Positions 13,922 to 14,076 of a stretch of 14,076 nucleotides of DNA are shown one piece after another. Positions within the stretch are counted from its first letter, which is position 1. Every line of letters begins with the position of its first letter. This stretch comes from CAZPMT01 sp964587655 (lineage in GTDB: Bacteria > Hydrogenedentota > Hydrogenedentia > Hydrogenedentales > SLHB01). Made by a program: the position numbers and the translations under genes. Below the pieces are notes generated by a model. That model did no database searches, was not told the origin of the DNA, and saw only the letters and a program-made list of their open reading frames with translations. The DNA lies in assembly GCA_964587655.1 (NCBI GenBank), contig CAZPMT010000144.1:1-14076 (forward strand), in the 5' to 3' direction.

Positions 13922-14076
13922 GTGCTCACGCAAATACAGTAGATAAATCAAATGATACATAGGCACAGCCTACCTGTGAGAAAGAAATGGCCCTGCGATG
14001 GGCCATACTCTTGAGCGAGACGAGACCTCAGAGCCTGTGAACTTTTCAGTTTCTTGCGTTGAAACGTTCATAAAAT
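13922..14076. other. AT-richer non-coding tail with two hairpins
   Basis: Base composition shifts toward A/T after the hydrolase stop. A 14-codon frame (13918-13962, starting MSAHANTVDKSND) overlaps the stop as ATGA but ends at once, perhaps the stub of a lost gene. Two hairpins follow: CACAG/CTGTG (13964-13978) and ATGGCCC/GGGCCAT (13987-14006). The second is the better terminator candidate although no T-run follows. Nothing else is recognisable to the window end. Confidence 0.45.
13987..14006 (+). terminator. Hairpin downstream of the glycosyltransferase operon
   Basis: ATGGCCC (13987-13993) pairs perfectly with GGGCCAT (14000-14006) over a TGCGAT loop, 65 nt after the hydrolase stop. The position suits an operon terminator or RNA 3' end, but the lack of a T-tract makes intrinsic termination doubtful. 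Confidence 0.4.

Noticed and set aside
14027..14076. Possible insertion-sequence end (GAGCCTGTGAAC and following)
   Set aside because: The resemblance to insertion-sequence termini is vague, no transposase or matching inverted end is seen, and the window ends here.

Overview
This 14 kb window comes from a GC-rich bacterium with a Gram-negative type envelope. It carries an outer-membrane beta-barrel gene, a lipoprotein, an exported multiheme cytochrome and an exported formylglycine-type sulfatase. The mix (large AtsA/AtsD-like sulfatase, cytochrome-HEAT-TPR fusion, nucleotidyltransferase toxin-antitoxin pair, DUF5674) recalls environmental lineages such as Hydrogenedentota, the PVC group, Acidobacteriota or Desulfobacterota. 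I cannot place it more exactly. No rRNA, tRNA, CRISPR array or transposase gene is visible.

Left part (52-9273), all on the minus strand, read from high to low coordinates: an octaheme cytochrome c with HEAT and TPR repeats; a SpoIIAA-like STAS protein; a membrane-anchored conserved protein 1 nt after it; a decayed tail of a second copy of the TPR-cytochrome gene; a large arylsulfatase; a strong GC hairpin; then a compact, translationally coupled run of an antitoxin-like protein, a nucleotidyltransferase toxin, DUF5674 and a small helical protein. Two short ORFs with nearly the same 5' end precede two of these genes. The block ends with a DUF3313-type lipoprotein and a beta-barrel protein that stops early.

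Right part (9645-13921), all on the plus strand: a GntR/FCD regulator, then a 328-nt region bracketed by two exact inverted copies of a 17-bp sequence (each centred on TGTATACA). Next comes a 48-residue microprotein with a strong Shine-Dalgarno, then a GT1/MGT-like glycosyltransferase, a GT2 glycosyltransferase (ATGA overlap) and an alpha/beta hydrolase (6-nt gap). The last four genes look like one operon under the regulator. I read this as a candidate uncharacterised glycosylation or glycolipid system with a microprotein at its head. What the microprotein does (modified substrate, surface-active peptide or enzyme subunit) cannot be decided from sequence alone.

The 372-bp divergent region between the two halves holds a perfect 17-bp palindrome abutting a plausible sigma70 promoter for the regulator gene.
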